From positions 28,484-92,483 of the forward strand of contig SFEP01000001.1 in assembly GCA_004557185.1 (NCBI GenBank): a stretch of DNA of 64,000 nt. Reading direction: 5' to 3'. Made by a program: the position numbers and the translations under genes. The DNA comes from Bacteroidales bacterium. Lineage in GTDB: Bacteria > Bacteroidota > Bacteroidia > Bacteroidales > Bacteroidaceae. Shown here in pieces: positions 35,029 through 43,969 of the stretch. Numbering within the stretch: the first letter of the stretch is position 1; every line of letters starts with the position of its first letter. The notes below the pieces were generated by a model. The model saw only the letters and a program-made list of their open reading frames with translations. It ran no database searches and had not been told where the DNA came from.

Positions 35029-35964
35029 CTATTGGGCAATGTTGTCGAGTGTGATGTCGAGAACGTCGCAAATGATGGCCTGGCGGGCATAGAGTCCGTT
35101 GCGTGCCTGCTCGAAGTAGTAGGCGTGGGGATTGTCGTCGACATCATAGGCTATCTCGTTGACGCGCGGCAGTGGGTGGAGTATCTTCATGTTTTCCTTG
35201 GCCGTGCGCAGCATGTCGGCCTTGAGGATGTAGACGTCCTTCACCCGCTCGTATTCCATGAGGTCGGTGAAGCGCTCCCGCTGCACACGGGTCATGTAGA
35301 GAATGTCGGCCTGGTCGATTTCTTCGGGGCCGAACTCCTCGTGTTCCTCAAAGCGAATGCCGTGCTCGCGGCAGTAGATTTTGTACTCCTCGGGCATGCT
35401 CAGTTCGCGCGGCGCAATGAAGTGGAAGGTGGGATTGAAGTGGCGCATGGCCATAAGCAGGGAGTGCACGGTGCGGCCATATTTGAGGTCGCCCACAAGG
35501 GTGATGTGCAGGTTGTCGAGGGTGCCCTGCGTTTTGTAGATGCTGTAAAGGTCGAGCAACGTCTGCGAGGGGTGCTGGTTGGCACCGTCGCCTGCATTCA
35601 CCACGGGCACAGGCGACACCTCGCTGGCATAGAGCGCCGCACCTTCGAGGTAGTGACGCATCACAATGACGTCGGCGTAGTTGCTGACCATCATGATGGT
35701 GTCCTTGAGCGTTTCGCCCTTGGTGGAACTCGTAACCTTGGGGTCGGTGAACCCGATGACGCGGGCACCGAGACGGTTGGCCGCTGTTTCGAACGAGAGG
35801 CGGGTGCGTGTAGAAGGTTCGAAGAACAGTGTGGCTACGACTTTGTCAGAAAGCAACTGCCTGTTAGGTCGGCGCTCAAACTCCTCGGCCATGCGGAGCA
35901 GGTAGAGGATTTTTTCACGAGATAGGTTGGCAATGGTTACCAAACTCCGTTTTTCCTTTGTCAT
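35029..35964 (-). CDS. pyrB: Aspartate carbamoyltransferase catalytic subunit
   Basis: 311 residues. It makes carbamoyl aspartate, the committed pyrimidine step. The carbamoyl-phosphate loop FFEPSTRTRLSF (48-59) is intact; DGANQHPSQTLLDLYSI, the 80s-type loop region (STKGETLKDTI) and HPLPRVNEI are present. First gene of the pyrB-pyrI unit; no clear attenuator or pyrimidine-responsive element is visible in the 250 bp upstream. Confidence 0.97.
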   Translation of the reverse strand: MTKEKRSLVTIANLSREKILYLLRMAEEFERRPNRQLLSDKVVATLFFEPSTRTRLSFETAANRLGARVIGFTDPKVTSSTKGETLKDTIMMVSNYADVIVMRHYLEGAALYASEVSPVPVVNAGDGANQHPSQTLLDLYSIYKTQGTLDNLHITLVGDLKYGRTVHSLLMAMRHFNPTFHFIAPRELSMPEEYKIYCREHGIRFEEHEEFGPEEIDQADILYMTRVQRERFTDLMEYERVKDVYILKADMLRTAKENMKILHPLPRVNEIAYDVDDNPHAYYFEQARNGLYARQAIICDVLDITLDNIAQ

Positions 35965-36153
35965 AATGCTTGTGGCTAATAGGTCTGTTTGGGGGCGTGG
36001 GCAGCGTGTGCCTCACGTAGCGTGAGAGGGTAAATGCGATGAAACGTATTTCATCGGTGTAAAATTAGGGCAAAAAAGTGAATGAAGCTTGCTTTGCCTG
36101 TTCTTAAATGCGCTTCGCCGTACTTTTTGCTGTCTGTGCGGTGTTCATAGACA

Positions 36154-36201
36154 CGAAAAAGCAGGAGGCTCGTGCTGCGGTGAGGCACTTGACTCCTGCT
36201 T
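36154..36201 (-). terminator. Terminator after the acyltransferase gene
   Basis: On the minus strand, AAGCAGGAG pairs with CTCCTGCTT (36193-36201 with 36159-36167), followed by TTTTCGTG. Confidence 0.75.
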
Positions 36202-36219
36202 GATGATACCTTATATATA

Positions 36220-36816
36220 TTACGTGTGTGTGGCGGTCGGCTCGGTGCTGAGGGGCGTTGCGGGACCCTCGTCGAGCGCGAATTTCTCGGGATACTTCCC
36301 CTTGAAACCACTGTAGTAGGCGTTGATTAACTGCATGTCGGCATCCGCGTTGCCCGAGGGCGTGATTTGCTGCGTGCAGACAATGCGCTTGTGCTCAAAG
36401 TCGAGGGCAAAAAGCAGAATGGGCAGGCCGGCCTTGTGTGCCACATAATAGAAGCCGCGCTTCCAATGCGGATTGCGCGAACGGGTAGCCTCGGGGGTGA
36501 TGGCCATCAAGAAGTGGTCGCGCCGGCGTGCGGCATCGGCCAATTGGTCAGTGAGGCTGCTGCGACGACTACGCTCCACGGGGATGCCGCCCATGCGCTT
36601 GAAAAGGAAGCCGAGCGGCCCAGCAAACCATTCCTTCTTCATGAGGAAATTTGCCGTAAGTCCCATGGCCGATGCGTAGAGCTTGCCTATAACGAAATCC
36701 CAGTTGCTGGTGTGCGGCGCTACGCAGATGACGCATTTGTCGGGGATGGTGCAGGTTACGTGTATGCTCCAGCCCATGAGGCGGTGCAGAATGAAACGGG
36801 AGAGGGTTTGAAACAT
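36220..36816 (-). CDS. PlsC-type 1-acyl-glycerol-3-phosphate acyltransferase family protein
   Basis: 198 residues. The HX4D catalytic motif is HTSNWD (35-40), followed by GGIPVERS, the glycerol-phosphate binding motif, and ITPEATRSRNPHWKRGFYYV in place of the usual PEGTRS. That variant is found in short Bacteroidetes acyltransferases. It probably acylates a lysophospholipid or lipid-A-like acceptor at the cytoplasmic membrane; the substrate is not certain. Its own terminator follows. Confidence 0.88.
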   Translation of the reverse strand: MFQTLSRFILHRLMGWSIHVTCTIPDKCVICVAPHTSNWDFVIGKLYASAMGLTANFLMKKEWFAGPLGFLFKRMGGIPVERSRRSSLTDQLADAARRRDHFLMAITPEATRSRNPHWKRGFYYVAHKAGLPILLFALDFEHKRIVCTQQITPSGNADADMQLINAYYSGFKGKYPEKFALDEGPATPLSTEPTATHT

Positions 36817-36963
36817 GCTTGCTGGGAAATGGAGGGCATGTCTGCGCGTTCAGAAACCAAGTGCTGGCATCATGGTTGGCGTGCATGCAAGGGTGGTGTG
36901 ACGGCAACGAAACATAAAAATACAGGGACGCAGCATAGATGCCTCCCTGCATGTGGCGTGTCG

Positions 36964-37227
36964 TTAGCACTTGATAATTCTGTCGCTCAAGGCGTTCACC
37001 TGTTCGGTAAACTCGGCTTTGAAATGCTTGTAGTACGCCTTGGCCTTGCACTTATCTGTGTGGCTGATGCGTGCCACAAAGTCCTGATAAAGCGCAATGA
37101 CTTCCTTCATGATGAGTTCGAGTTCTTCCTTGTTGACGCTGTCGCACATGCTGAGTGCTACGCAGTCGGCAAAGAGGTCGCCGGCTATCATTTTCACATG
37201 CTTCTTGAGTGTTTTGCGTGATGCCAT
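36964..37227 (-). CDS. Small conserved-looking protein, function unknown
   Basis: 87 residues, all helical in character, rich in K and A with five cysteines (DCVALSMCD, DKCKAKAYY, RIIKC). No signal peptide, membrane helix or known motif. It has normal codon usage, an ATG and an isolated position between the oxidoreductase operon (94 bp) and the acyltransferase gene, so it is probably real. I do not recognise it. Confidence 0.65.
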   Translation of the reverse strand: MASRKTLKKHVKMIAGDLFADCVALSMCDSVNKEELELIMKEVIALYQDFVARISHTDKCKAKAYYKHFKAEFTEQVNALSDRIIKC

Positions 37228-37321
37228 AGTCGTAGTGATGATGTAAAAGGAATGGGTTATGAGATGAATGCCTTGCGAAAGCCGGCATTGCGAGGCCGCT
37301 CCTGCTTGGCATGCAAAGGTT

Positions 37322-37861
37322 TTATGGCTGAATGAGTTCGCCGCCTTTGATGATGGCGAGTTCGTTGACGGGTAGCATGTGGTGGTGGCGCTCAGGCAAC
37401 GTCTTACGCAAGGCGGCCATGACGCTTTCCACTTTTACTACAGGGTGCACTTTCAGGTAGCCGCCGAGTACGAACATGTTGAAGCATTTCATCATGTTCA
37501 GATTGGCTGCTTCCTCCATGGCGGCAATGTGATAGCAGTTGATGTCGGTGCGTGTCGGTTTGTCGAGAATGCCGAAACTGTCATAAATGAGCGTGCCGCC
37601 AGGCTTTACTTTCGGCTCAAACTTGTCGAGCGAAGGTTGGTTGAGCACGATGGCCGTGTCGTAACGGCTGAGGATGGGCGACGAAACGGGGTCATCGCTC
37701 ACGATCACCGTAACATTCGCCGTTCCTCCACGTTGTTCAGGTCCGTAGGCAGGCATCCACGTCACCTCCTTGCCCTCCATCAGTGCGGCATAGGCCAGAA
37801 TCTTTCCCATGGACAGCACACCTTGGCCGCCGAAGCCGGATATGATGATTTCTTGTTTCAT
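37322..37861 (-). CDS. korC: 2-oxoacid:ferredoxin oxidoreductase gamma subunit
   Basis: 179 residues. GFGGQGVLSMGKILAYAALM is the gamma-subunit signature, and the rest (MPAYGPEQRGGTANVTVIVS, TDINCYHIAA, NMFVLGGYLK) fits the KorC/PorG fold. It completes the TPP- and Fe-S-dependent complex with korB, vorB/korA and the small ferredoxin upstream. Such complexes oxidise 2-oxoglutarate or branched 2-oxoacids with ferredoxin, or run in reverse. The substrate cannot be decided by eye. Confidence 0.93.
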   Translation of the reverse strand: MKQEIIISGFGGQGVLSMGKILAYAALMEGKEVTWMPAYGPEQRGGTANVTVIVSDDPVSSPILSRYDTAIVLNQPSLDKFEPKVKPGGTLIYDSFGILDKPTRTDINCYHIAAMEEAANLNMMKCFNMFVLGGYLKVHPVVKVESVMAALRKTLPERHHHMLPVNELAIIKGGELIQP

Positions 37862-37930
37862 GTGATGAACAATGCGCTAAGGGCACGCTTTGCAGCATGC
37901 GGATGAACCGTGCCCTGGGTGTGACAATGT

Positions 37931-38692
37931 TTATACGTCTTTCAAATCGCCTACGTGATAGTAGTCGAACATGTGTTCCTCCATCCACTTGTTGGCTTTC
38001 TCGGGCGAGAGTTTCCAGCCCGACGAGCATGTGGCTACAATCTCGATGAGGTTTGAGCCTTTTCCGTTCATGGAGTTCTCAAAGGCATGCCTGATAGCTT
38101 TTTTTGCCTTACGTATGGCCATTACGTTGTGCACGCTTTGACGCGTCACGTAGGCTGTGCCGTCGAGATGCGCTGCCAGTTCGGTGATGTTGAGCGGATA
38201 ACCGTGCAGTTTGGGGTCGCGGCCGTAAGGGCAGGTCACCGTTTTCATGCCCAGTAGCGTGGTGGGCGCCATCTGTCCGCCTGTCATGCCGTAGATGGCA
38301 TTGTTGATGAAGATAATGGTGATGTTTTCACCTCGGTTCAGGGCGTGAATGGTTTCGCCTGTGCCAATACATGCCAAGTCGCCATCGCCTTGATAGGTGA
38401 AAACAAGTCTGTCGGGCCATAGGCGCTTGCAGGCCGTGGCCAGTGCTGGAGCGCGTCCGTGGGCTGCCTCTTGCCAGTCAATGTCGATATATTTGTAGGC
38501 AAAAACGGCGCAACCTACGGGACTGATACCTATTGAGCGGTCTGCCAATCCCATTTCGTCTATCACTTCGGCCAGCAGTTTGTGCACTACACCATGCGAA
38601 CAGCCGGGGCAGTAGTGCATGGTTGAATCGTTGAGCAGCCTGGGTTTGGCGTAGACCAGGTTCTCGGGCCTAATGAGTTCTTCTTTTGTCAT
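37931..38692 (-). CDS. korB: 2-oxoacid:ferredoxin oxidoreductase beta subunit
   Basis: 253 residues from MTKEELIRPENLVY; the in-frame ATG 42 bp upstream is less likely. CPGCSHG (C28, C31) and GCAVF hold cysteines of the 4Fe-4S cluster. The ThDP/Mg motif is GDGDLACIGTGE with NNAIYGMTGGQ. It is the catalytic ThDP-binding chain. A palindromic CCTTATATATAAAGG (38751-38765) lies 60 bp upstream, after the small membrane protein gene. Confidence 0.95.
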   Translation of the reverse strand: MTKEELIRPENLVYAKPRLLNDSTMHYCPGCSHGVVHKLLAEVIDEMGLADRSIGISPVGCAVFAYKYIDIDWQEAAHGRAPALATACKRLWPDRLVFTYQGDGDLACIGTGETIHALNRGENITIIFINNAIYGMTGGQMAPTTLLGMKTVTCPYGRDPKLHGYPLNITELAAHLDGTAYVTRQSVHNVMAIRKAKKAIRHAFENSMNGKGSNLIEIVATCSSGWKLSPEKANKWMEEHMFDYYHVGDLKDV

Positions 38693-38836
38693 AGCAAAGG
38701 CTATATTGTTGTGCGGCCTGCTTGTGCGCAGCATGGCCGCCGTGGTTTGTCCTTATATATAAAGGTATGCCCTTTTGGGTGAGGGTAGTGGTAGCAAGGC
38801 AACGCCCTGTATGCAGCCCAGCCGTAGCCGCTGCGC

Positions 38837-39115
38837 TCACTTTTTCAGTCCTGGCATGCGTAGTACCACCTCTACCATTTTGATGAGAACGGCAAACAGT
38901 CCGACACCGTACCATATCATGGATTTTGGCGATGAGTGGGTGGCTACAATACCTATCATGGCCACTACAGCCACAAGGATAAATACGCTGTTCAGAATGT
39001 TGCGTATGAAGAGGTTGCGGCTCATCCGTTTACGCTGGTGTTCCCTTTCGGGGTGGCGTAGCCGTTCCAGAATGTCCTCGCTGTGGTCATCGTAGCGATC
39101 ATGCGTCTGTAACAT
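38837..39115 (-). CDS. Small two-helix membrane protein inside the oxidoreductase operon
   Basis: 92 residues. A charged N-terminus rich in D, E, R and H (MLQTHDRYDDHSEDILERLR) precedes two hydrophobic segments (about 40-60, SVFILVAVVAMIGIVA; 67-85, MIWYGVGLFAVLIKMVEVVL). It lies 28 bp after vorB and 144 bp before korB, on the same strand. It might anchor the complex to the membrane, but that is only a suggestion from position. Confidence 0.7.
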   Translation of the reverse strand: MLQTHDRYDDHSEDILERLRHPEREHQRKRMSRNLFIRNILNSVFILVAVVAMIGIVATHSSPKSMIWYGVGLFAVLIKMVEVVLRMPGLKK

Positions 39116-39143
39116 GGTGCAGTAAGTATAAGGGGTGGGGTAG

Positions 39144-40232
39144 TTAGGATTGCACGCCTTTCAGTGCCTCGATGATTTCGTCGGGATCAGGCACAATGCC
39201 TCCCAACCGGCCATATTGTTTTACGGGGATGCGACCCTCTACGGCCAGACATACGTCCTTCACCATTTGTCCCGCATTGATTTCCATCACCAGGATTCCC
39301 TTCACCTTGCGACTCAAGTCTGCTATTTCGTGCATGGGGAAAGGCCACAGCGTGATCGGACGGAACAATCCGACCTTGATGCCGCGTTTGCGTGCTATCT
39401 CGATGGCTTTTTTCGAAATACGTGCTGCAGAGCCAAACGCTATGATGGCATACTCTGCATCGTCCATCAAACTGCATTCGTAGCGCACCTCGTGAGCTTC
39501 TATCTCGCGATATTTCTTTTGCAGGTGCAGGTTGCGCACTTCCATCTTGTCGGGCTCCAGTTCGAGCGAGGTGATGACGTTCAGGGGGCGCTTGCTGCTG
39601 CCGCGTCCGTTGGCAGCCCAAGGGCATTCTTTACGTATCTCCTCTTCGGTGCGGCGTGGCTTGAAGGGGGGCAGCACCACTTTCTCCATCATTTGCCCTA
39701 TCACGCCGTCCGACAGTATCATCGCGGGGATGCGATACTTGAAAGCGAGTGTAAAGGCCAGATCCACAAAGTCCGCCATTTCCTGTACGGATGCAGGAGC
39801 CAATACGATGACCTCGTAGTCGCCGTTGCCTCCGCCGCGGGTAGCCTGGTTATAGTCACTTTGCGAGGGTTGTATCGTGCCCAGACCAGGACCGCCGCGC
39901 TGCACGTTAACGATGAGTCCTGGCACCTCGGCGCCGGCCATGTAACTGATGCCTTCCTGCATAAGGGCGATGCCGGGTGACGCTGACGATGTCATGACGC
40001 GTTTGCCTGTGCCGCCTCCGCCATAGAGCATGTTGATGCTGGCCACCTCGCTTTCGGCTTGTACCACTACCATGCCTGTGGTTTCCCACGGTTTCAGTTC
40101 AGCAAGCGTCTCCAGCACTTCGCTTTGTGGCGTAATGGGGTATCCAAAGTAACCATCGCAGCCGCAGCGTATGGCGGCGCGGGCCAGTGCTTCATTTCCT
40201 TTCAGCAGGAGCACTTCTTTGTCTTCTTTCAT
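39144..40232 (-). CDS. vorB: 2-oxoacid:ferredoxin oxidoreductase alpha subunit (VorB/KorA type)
   Basis: 362 residues. GNEALARAAIRCGCDGYFGY (pyrimidine-binding domain), PITPQSE, QAESEVASINMLYGGGGTGK, SSASPGIALMQEGISYMAGA and NVQRGGPGLG are the alpha-subunit blocks. It pairs with korB and korC. Database names for this clade are usually 3-methyl-2-oxobutanoate dehydrogenase VorB; 2-oxoglutarate is an alternative substrate. It follows the ferredoxin gene by 100 bp. Confidence 0.93.
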   Translation of the reverse strand: MKEDKEVLLLKGNEALARAAIRCGCDGYFGYPITPQSEVLETLAELKPWETTGMVVVQAESEVASINMLYGGGGTGKRVMTSSASPGIALMQEGISYMAGAEVPGLIVNVQRGGPGLGTIQPSQSDYNQATRGGGNGDYEVIVLAPASVQEMADFVDLAFTLAFKYRIPAMILSDGVIGQMMEKVVLPPFKPRRTEEEIRKECPWAANGRGSSKRPLNVITSLELEPDKMEVRNLHLQKKYREIEAHEVRYECSLMDDAEYAIIAFGSAARISKKAIEIARKRGIKVGLFRPITLWPFPMHEIADLSRKVKGILVMEINAGQMVKDVCLAVEGRIPVKQYGRLGGIVPDPDEIIEALKGVQS

Positions 40233-40332
40233 TGATTCAATGGTTTGGGTTCTTGGGGGCCGAAGCCTATGCGTGCTGCGCTTGAGCCAGGTGGCAGTTA
40301 GTGCGCATAGGGAATGACATGTGGTGTTTGCC

Positions 40333-40560
40333 TCAAGGCTTCTTTTGTCTGTACACGGTGATGCACCCGTCGGGGCATACTATGGCGCATGAGGCACAGC
40401 CTATGCAGGTGTCTTCAACCATTTGACAGAAAGCATACCCTTTGTGGTTTACTTCTTTTGTGGAGAGGGCGAGCGTTTGGGTGGGGCAAGCCACAACGCA
40501 AAGGTTGCATCCCTTGCATCTGTTTTCGTCTATGACGACGGCTCCTTTTATTTTGCTCAT
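40333..40560 (-). CDS. Two-cluster 4Fe-4S ferredoxin subunit
   Basis: 75 residues from MSKIKGAVVIDENRCKGCNL. Two full motifs, CKGCNLCVVACP and CIGCASCAIVCP, hold two 4Fe-4S clusters. It is the delta-type subunit of the downstream oxidoreductase, passing electrons to soluble ferredoxin. The longer in-frame start is rejected because the added 51 residues overlap the intergenic gap and look random. Confidence 0.93.
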   Translation of the reverse strand: MSKIKGAVVIDENRCKGCNLCVVACPTQTLALSTKEVNHKGYAFCQMVEDTCIGCASCAIVCPDGCITVYRQKKP

Positions 40561-40652
40561 AGTGTGAAGGTTGGTTTTGTCATATAGGCCACGGTTGCAT
40601 CTGCTCCCAAGGAACAGGGTGCCTTGTGGTACTTGCCTTTTCCTTTTGTGAC

Positions 40653-40934
40653 CTAATGGTTGTACATGTCCTTGTTGTAAAAAGCCATGATGTGGTCGAG
40701 CATTTGGCGGCATTCGCGCGCTGGCCCAGTGGGGTCAAGTTCTTCCGCCTGCAGAAACGCGCTGATAGCCTGTGCCCAGAGCCCCATTTTCATGTAAGCC
40801 TTGCCTTTCTGATAAAGCCAATGGGCATTCACGCCATGCTGGTCCAAGAGTGCAGTGGCCATCTGAAGAGCCGTTTCGGCTTTCCCTTCGGCCAGCGCTT
40901 GGTCAATTTCTCGCGTTGCTTGCTCGATATTCAT
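40653..40934 (-). CDS. Small TPR protein heading the oxidoreductase operon
   Basis: 93 residues. AETALQMATALLDQHGVNAH and HWLYQKGKAYMKMGLWAQAI plus SAFLQAEELDP are two tetratricopeptide-like helical pairs. No signal peptide. A position ahead of the ferredoxin and vorB genes is one I associate with this operon in Bacteroidales; it may help assemble the complex (inference). A TAACTTTG box lies 23-30 bp upstream. Confidence 0.8.
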   Translation of the reverse strand: MNIEQATREIDQALAEGKAETALQMATALLDQHGVNAHWLYQKGKAYMKMGLWAQAISAFLQAEELDPTGPARECRQMLDHIMAFYNKDMYNH

Positions 40935-40956
40935 GTTTTTTGGTTAATCAGCATGA

Positions 40957-40964
40957 CAAAGTTA
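40957..40964 (-). promoter_or_regulatory. Possible -7 box of the TPR-ferredoxin-vor/kor operon
   Basis: TAACTTTG on the minus strand, 23 bp before the TPR gene start. The -33 element is weak. Confidence 0.55.
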
Positions 40965-41039
40965 TGTATAAATCTTTGCATGCCGCACATCCTCGCCTTA
41001 TTATTAGCATTCTTTTAGAGTACTAAGCATACTTGGACT

Positions 41040-42560
41040 TTACCCTGCCTGCTCCTCTGCTTTGCGGGCTGGCAGCACCTGACTGATGCCTTGCTCGCGG
41101 TGACATAAGCGCACTTCGATGCCGAATTTGCGGTTTATGTGCTCAGCTAAGTGTTGTGCTGAATACACGCTACGGTGCTGTCCACCCGTACAACCAAACG
41201 AGAACATGAGGTTCGTGAAGCCTCTCTCTATGTAGCGTTTTACGTGCGCATCGGCCAGGTAAGTGATGTGGTCGAGGAATGGAAGGATTTCGCCGTCGTC
41301 CTCCAAGAACTTGATCACGGGCGCGTCCAGTCCCGTCAGCTGCTTATAGGGCTCGTAGCGTCCGGGGTTATGCGTGCTACGGCAGTCAAACACGTAGCCG
41401 CCTCCGTTGCCCGAGGTGTCTTCGGGGATGCCTTTTTTATAACTGAAACTGAACACCCGTACCACCAAATGCCCCATGCCGTCATACTGCGAGCGGCTGG
41501 CTTGGCCGTGGCAGGGGGCGGGGGCATTGAATTGCGGCAACTCGGTGAGGCGTTGCAGGGTGTCGTAAAGATGCGGATAGGGCGTGCATGTGCCGTCGAG
41601 CAACTGTCGGCGAAGGTTCTGTATGGCTGGGGGAATACTGTCGAGAAAATATTTTTTTCGCTCGAAATAGCCTCTCAGTCCATAGGCTCCCAGCACTTGC
41701 AATATGCGGAAGAGCACGAAGCGGTGCAGATTTTCTTCGAAGCGTGTCTCGTCCAAGTGTCCCAGTAGCGAGCGCAATTCATCCAAGTATTCGTGTATGA
41801 GGCTGTCGCGCAGTGTTTGGGGATAGCGGGCGGAGGCTTGCCATAAGAAGGAGGCTATGTCATACTGCAGAGGACCTTGCATTCCTCCCTGGAAGTCAAT
41901 GAAGTGCGGCCTGTTGCATACACCATCGCTTGAGGGCGTGAGCATCACGTTGCGAGCTTGGAAATCGCGATACAAAAAGGTGCGGGTACATGTGCTGTCG
42001 CTTTCGGTCAGGTCGGAAGCAAATCGTAGAAAATCATTTTCAAGTGCCGTTTCATCGAAAGGCAAGTCGGTGGTTTTGAGGAAACAGTATTTGAAATAGT
42101 TGAGGTCGAACATGGCGGCCGTCTTATCGAATTGCCGCGGGGTGAGGCATTGGTTGAAGTCAAGTTCCTGCGCCCCCTCCACCTGTATGTGTGCCAATTG
42201 GCGGATGGTGCGCTGTAGCAGTTCGTAGGCATCGGCATCATATTGGTAGCCGTTGGCTCGCGATGGCGCCAATGCCTGATAGAGTGAGGTGCTTCCAAGG
42301 TCCTCCTGTATGTAGTATTGCTCGTCGCGACTCACAGCCAGTATGTGTGGCACGGGGAGGCCCTTTTGGGCAAAGTGGCGTGCCAGGTAGACGAAGCAAT
42401 GGTTCTCGGGCACCGAGGGGCCAATGACGCCTATCACAGTGTGTCCGTCGGTGTGCGTCATGCGCACATACTGGCGGTTGCTGCCTGCTTTGGCCAGCGT
42501 TTCTACTTTGAGTGGCGACGTGCCACTCCATTCTTTATATAAGGCGAGCAGATTTTGCAT
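41040..42560 (-). CDS. Aminoglycoside-phosphotransferase-like kinase fused to a RapZ C-terminal domain
   Basis: 506 residues. Residues 1 to about 340 are an APH/AmgK-type kinase: AKAGSNRQYVRM (ATP loop), YIQEDLGSTSLY, the catalytic loop LYRDFQARNVML, then FIDFQGGMQGPLQYDIASFL (metal Asp in IDFQ). Residues about 365-500 are the RapZ C-terminal domain: VFSFSYKKGIP, VFDCRSTHNPGR, FLDHITYLADAHVKRYIERG, MFSFGCTGGQHRSVYSAQHL. In E. coli the RapZ C-domain senses glucosamine-6-phosphate; AmgK phosphorylates MurNAc/GlcNAc at C1. The P-loop N-domain of RapZ is replaced here by the sugar-kinase-like domain. An amino-sugar link is plausible but not shown. Confidence 0.88.
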   Translation of the reverse strand: MQNLLALYKEWSGTSPLKVETLAKAGSNRQYVRMTHTDGHTVIGVIGPSVPENHCFVYLARHFAQKGLPVPHILAVSRDEQYYIQEDLGSTSLYQALAPSRANGYQYDADAYELLQRTIRQLAHIQVEGAQELDFNQCLTPRQFDKTAAMFDLNYFKYCFLKTTDLPFDETALENDFLRFASDLTESDSTCTRTFLYRDFQARNVMLTPSSDGVCNRPHFIDFQGGMQGPLQYDIASFLWQASARYPQTLRDSLIHEYLDELRSLLGHLDETRFEENLHRFVLFRILQVLGAYGLRGYFERKKYFLDSIPPAIQNLRRQLLDGTCTPYPHLYDTLQRLTELPQFNAPAPCHGQASRSQYDGMGHLVVRVFSFSYKKGIPEDTSGNGGGYVFDCRSTHNPGRYEPYKQLTGLDAPVIKFLEDDGEILPFLDHITYLADAHVKRYIERGFTNLMFSFGCTGGQHRSVYSAQHLAEHINRKFGIEVRLCHREQGISQVLPARKAEEQAG

Positions 42561-42631
42561 GTATATGGAGTAGGGACTATGATGTGCTTTTCTTTTTCGA
42601 TTGAAGGGAGAGATTGCTCTGGAGGCACTGC

Positions 42632-43396
42632 TTACACACGCTTGGCAAGGTAGAGCAGATGCACGGCCACCAAGGCTGCCGTTTCGGTGCGCAGGCGGCT
42701 TTTGCCCAAACTGATCGGCGTAAAGCCCGCTTGCATCGCCAATTTCACTTCCTCCAGACTAAAGTCGCCTTCGGGGCCTATCAACACCAGGGTCTTGCCG
42801 TTAGGCTGCACCTTGTCGCCTAAGAAGTTGCGGTCGGTCAGGTGCACCGAGGCACCTTGTTCGCCTTCAGCACCCGCCTCGTCGGCCTCGTAGCAGTGCG
42901 CTATGAATTTCTGTCCGTCGAAGGGTTGACTGATGAACTGCTTGAAGGGCTGCATGGCTTCAATCGTGGGTTTCCATGCCTTGTGGCTCTGCTTCATGGC
43001 TGCTATTACAATTTTCTCCAAACGTTCGGTTTTCAGCACCTTGCGCTCAGAGTTGTCGCATTGCAGCAAGTGGATGGCGTCGATGCCAATTTCGGTGGCT
43101 TTCTCGGCAAACCACTCCATGCGGTCCATGTTCTTAGTGGGGGCTACGCCAATGTGTATTTCGCCCTGCCATAGCCGTTCGTCCTCCCATTGCTTGTCAG
43201 TTTCATACACGCAGTGCTTGGGCGATGCCATGGTGAGGTGTGCCTGCATGAACATGCCTTGTCCGTTGGTGAGCAGCATGTCGTCGCCTTCTTTCATGCG
43301 CAGAACGCGTACGGCGTGCGCAGCCTCCTCTGTAGGCAGTTCGCCCATGCAGTCGGCGTTCGCATGGGGTGTATAGAAAAGGTGGCTTTCTTTCAT
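42632..43396 (-). CDS. rsmE: 16S rRNA (uracil1498-N3)-methyltransferase
   Basis: 254 residues. The N-terminal PUA-like domain (HLFYTPHANADCMGELPTEE, then HAVRVLRMKEGD) is followed by a SPOUT knot: LVLIGPEGDFSLEEV, FTPISLGKSRLRTETAALVA. RsmE methylates U1498 of 16S rRNA. It ends 71 bp ahead of the kinase-RapZ gene and starts 3 bp after the DUF151 gene, so those two are co-translated or nearly so. Confidence 0.96.
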   Translation of the reverse strand: MKESHLFYTPHANADCMGELPTEEAAHAVRVLRMKEGDDMLLTNGQGMFMQAHLTMASPKHCVYETDKQWEDERLWQGEIHIGVAPTKNMDRMEWFAEKATEIGIDAIHLLQCDNSERKVLKTERLEKIVIAAMKQSHKAWKPTIEAMQPFKQFISQPFDGQKFIAHCYEADEAGAEGEQGASVHLTDRNFLGDKVQPNGKTLVLIGPEGDFSLEEVKLAMQAGFTPISLGKSRLRTETAALVAVHLLYLAKRV

Positions 43397-43399
43397 GTG

Positions 43400-43969
43400 C
43401 TAATGGGCTTCGGCGGTGGTGTCGTTGTTGCGTTGTCGGAGCGTCAGTTCATCACGTATCATTTGGGCCAGTTCAAAGTTGTCCTGCTCCACGGCAGCTT
43501 GCATCACGTCGGTCAGCAGCAAGTCGTTCATGCCGCCAATAGGCAAGGCCATGGCACCCTCATCGTGTGGCATCTGGTTTTGTCGGCTAAACTGCTCGTC
43601 TTTTATCCAAATGCTTACGTGGTTCTCCATAGCGGCCACTACGGCGGCGGCTATGTCGGTTTCCAGCGTCAGTAGTTCGCCGTAGCGTTCAAAGTCTATC
43701 AAAGCCTGCGTGCGTCCGCTCTGTGGTGGTAGCAGCCTAACGCCGAGCACGATCATTTCCATTTTGCGTGCCAGTGCCGTCATCAGTCTTGAGGCTGTAA
43801 AGTCGCCTTTTGTCATGGCATCCTTGAGCGTTTGGAAGTCCGTTTCACTGATGAGCACGGGGAAAATGGCGTTGCGCGAGGGTTCGCGTAGCACCAAGAT
43901 GTAGGCATCGCGTAGCGTCACGCCACGTGTCAGCCCGTCGGCTATCAGTTCGGTATAATTGTCGTACAT
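43400..43969 (-). CDS. Bifunctional nuclease family protein (DUF151) with UVR motif
   Basis: 189 residues. Residues about 18-135 form the DUF151 domain (YILVLREPSRNAIFPVLISE, TRSLM-type core MTALARKMEMIVLGV). Residues about 150-178 (LTDVMQAAVEQDNFELAQMI) form a UVR helix pair like that at the end of UvrB. Plant homologues cleave RNA and DNA; the bacterial role is unproven. It has a consensus promoter 140 bp upstream and is followed by rsmE after 3 bp. Confidence 0.88.
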   Translation of the reverse strand: MYDNYTELIADGLTRGVTLRDAYILVLREPSRNAIFPVLISETDFQTLKDAMTKGDFTASRLMTALARKMEMIVLGVRLLPPQSGRTQALIDFERYGELLTLETDIAAAVVAAMENHVSIWIKDEQFSRQNQMPHDEGAMALPIGGMNDLLLTDVMQAAVEQDNFELAQMIRDELTLRQRNNDTTAEAH

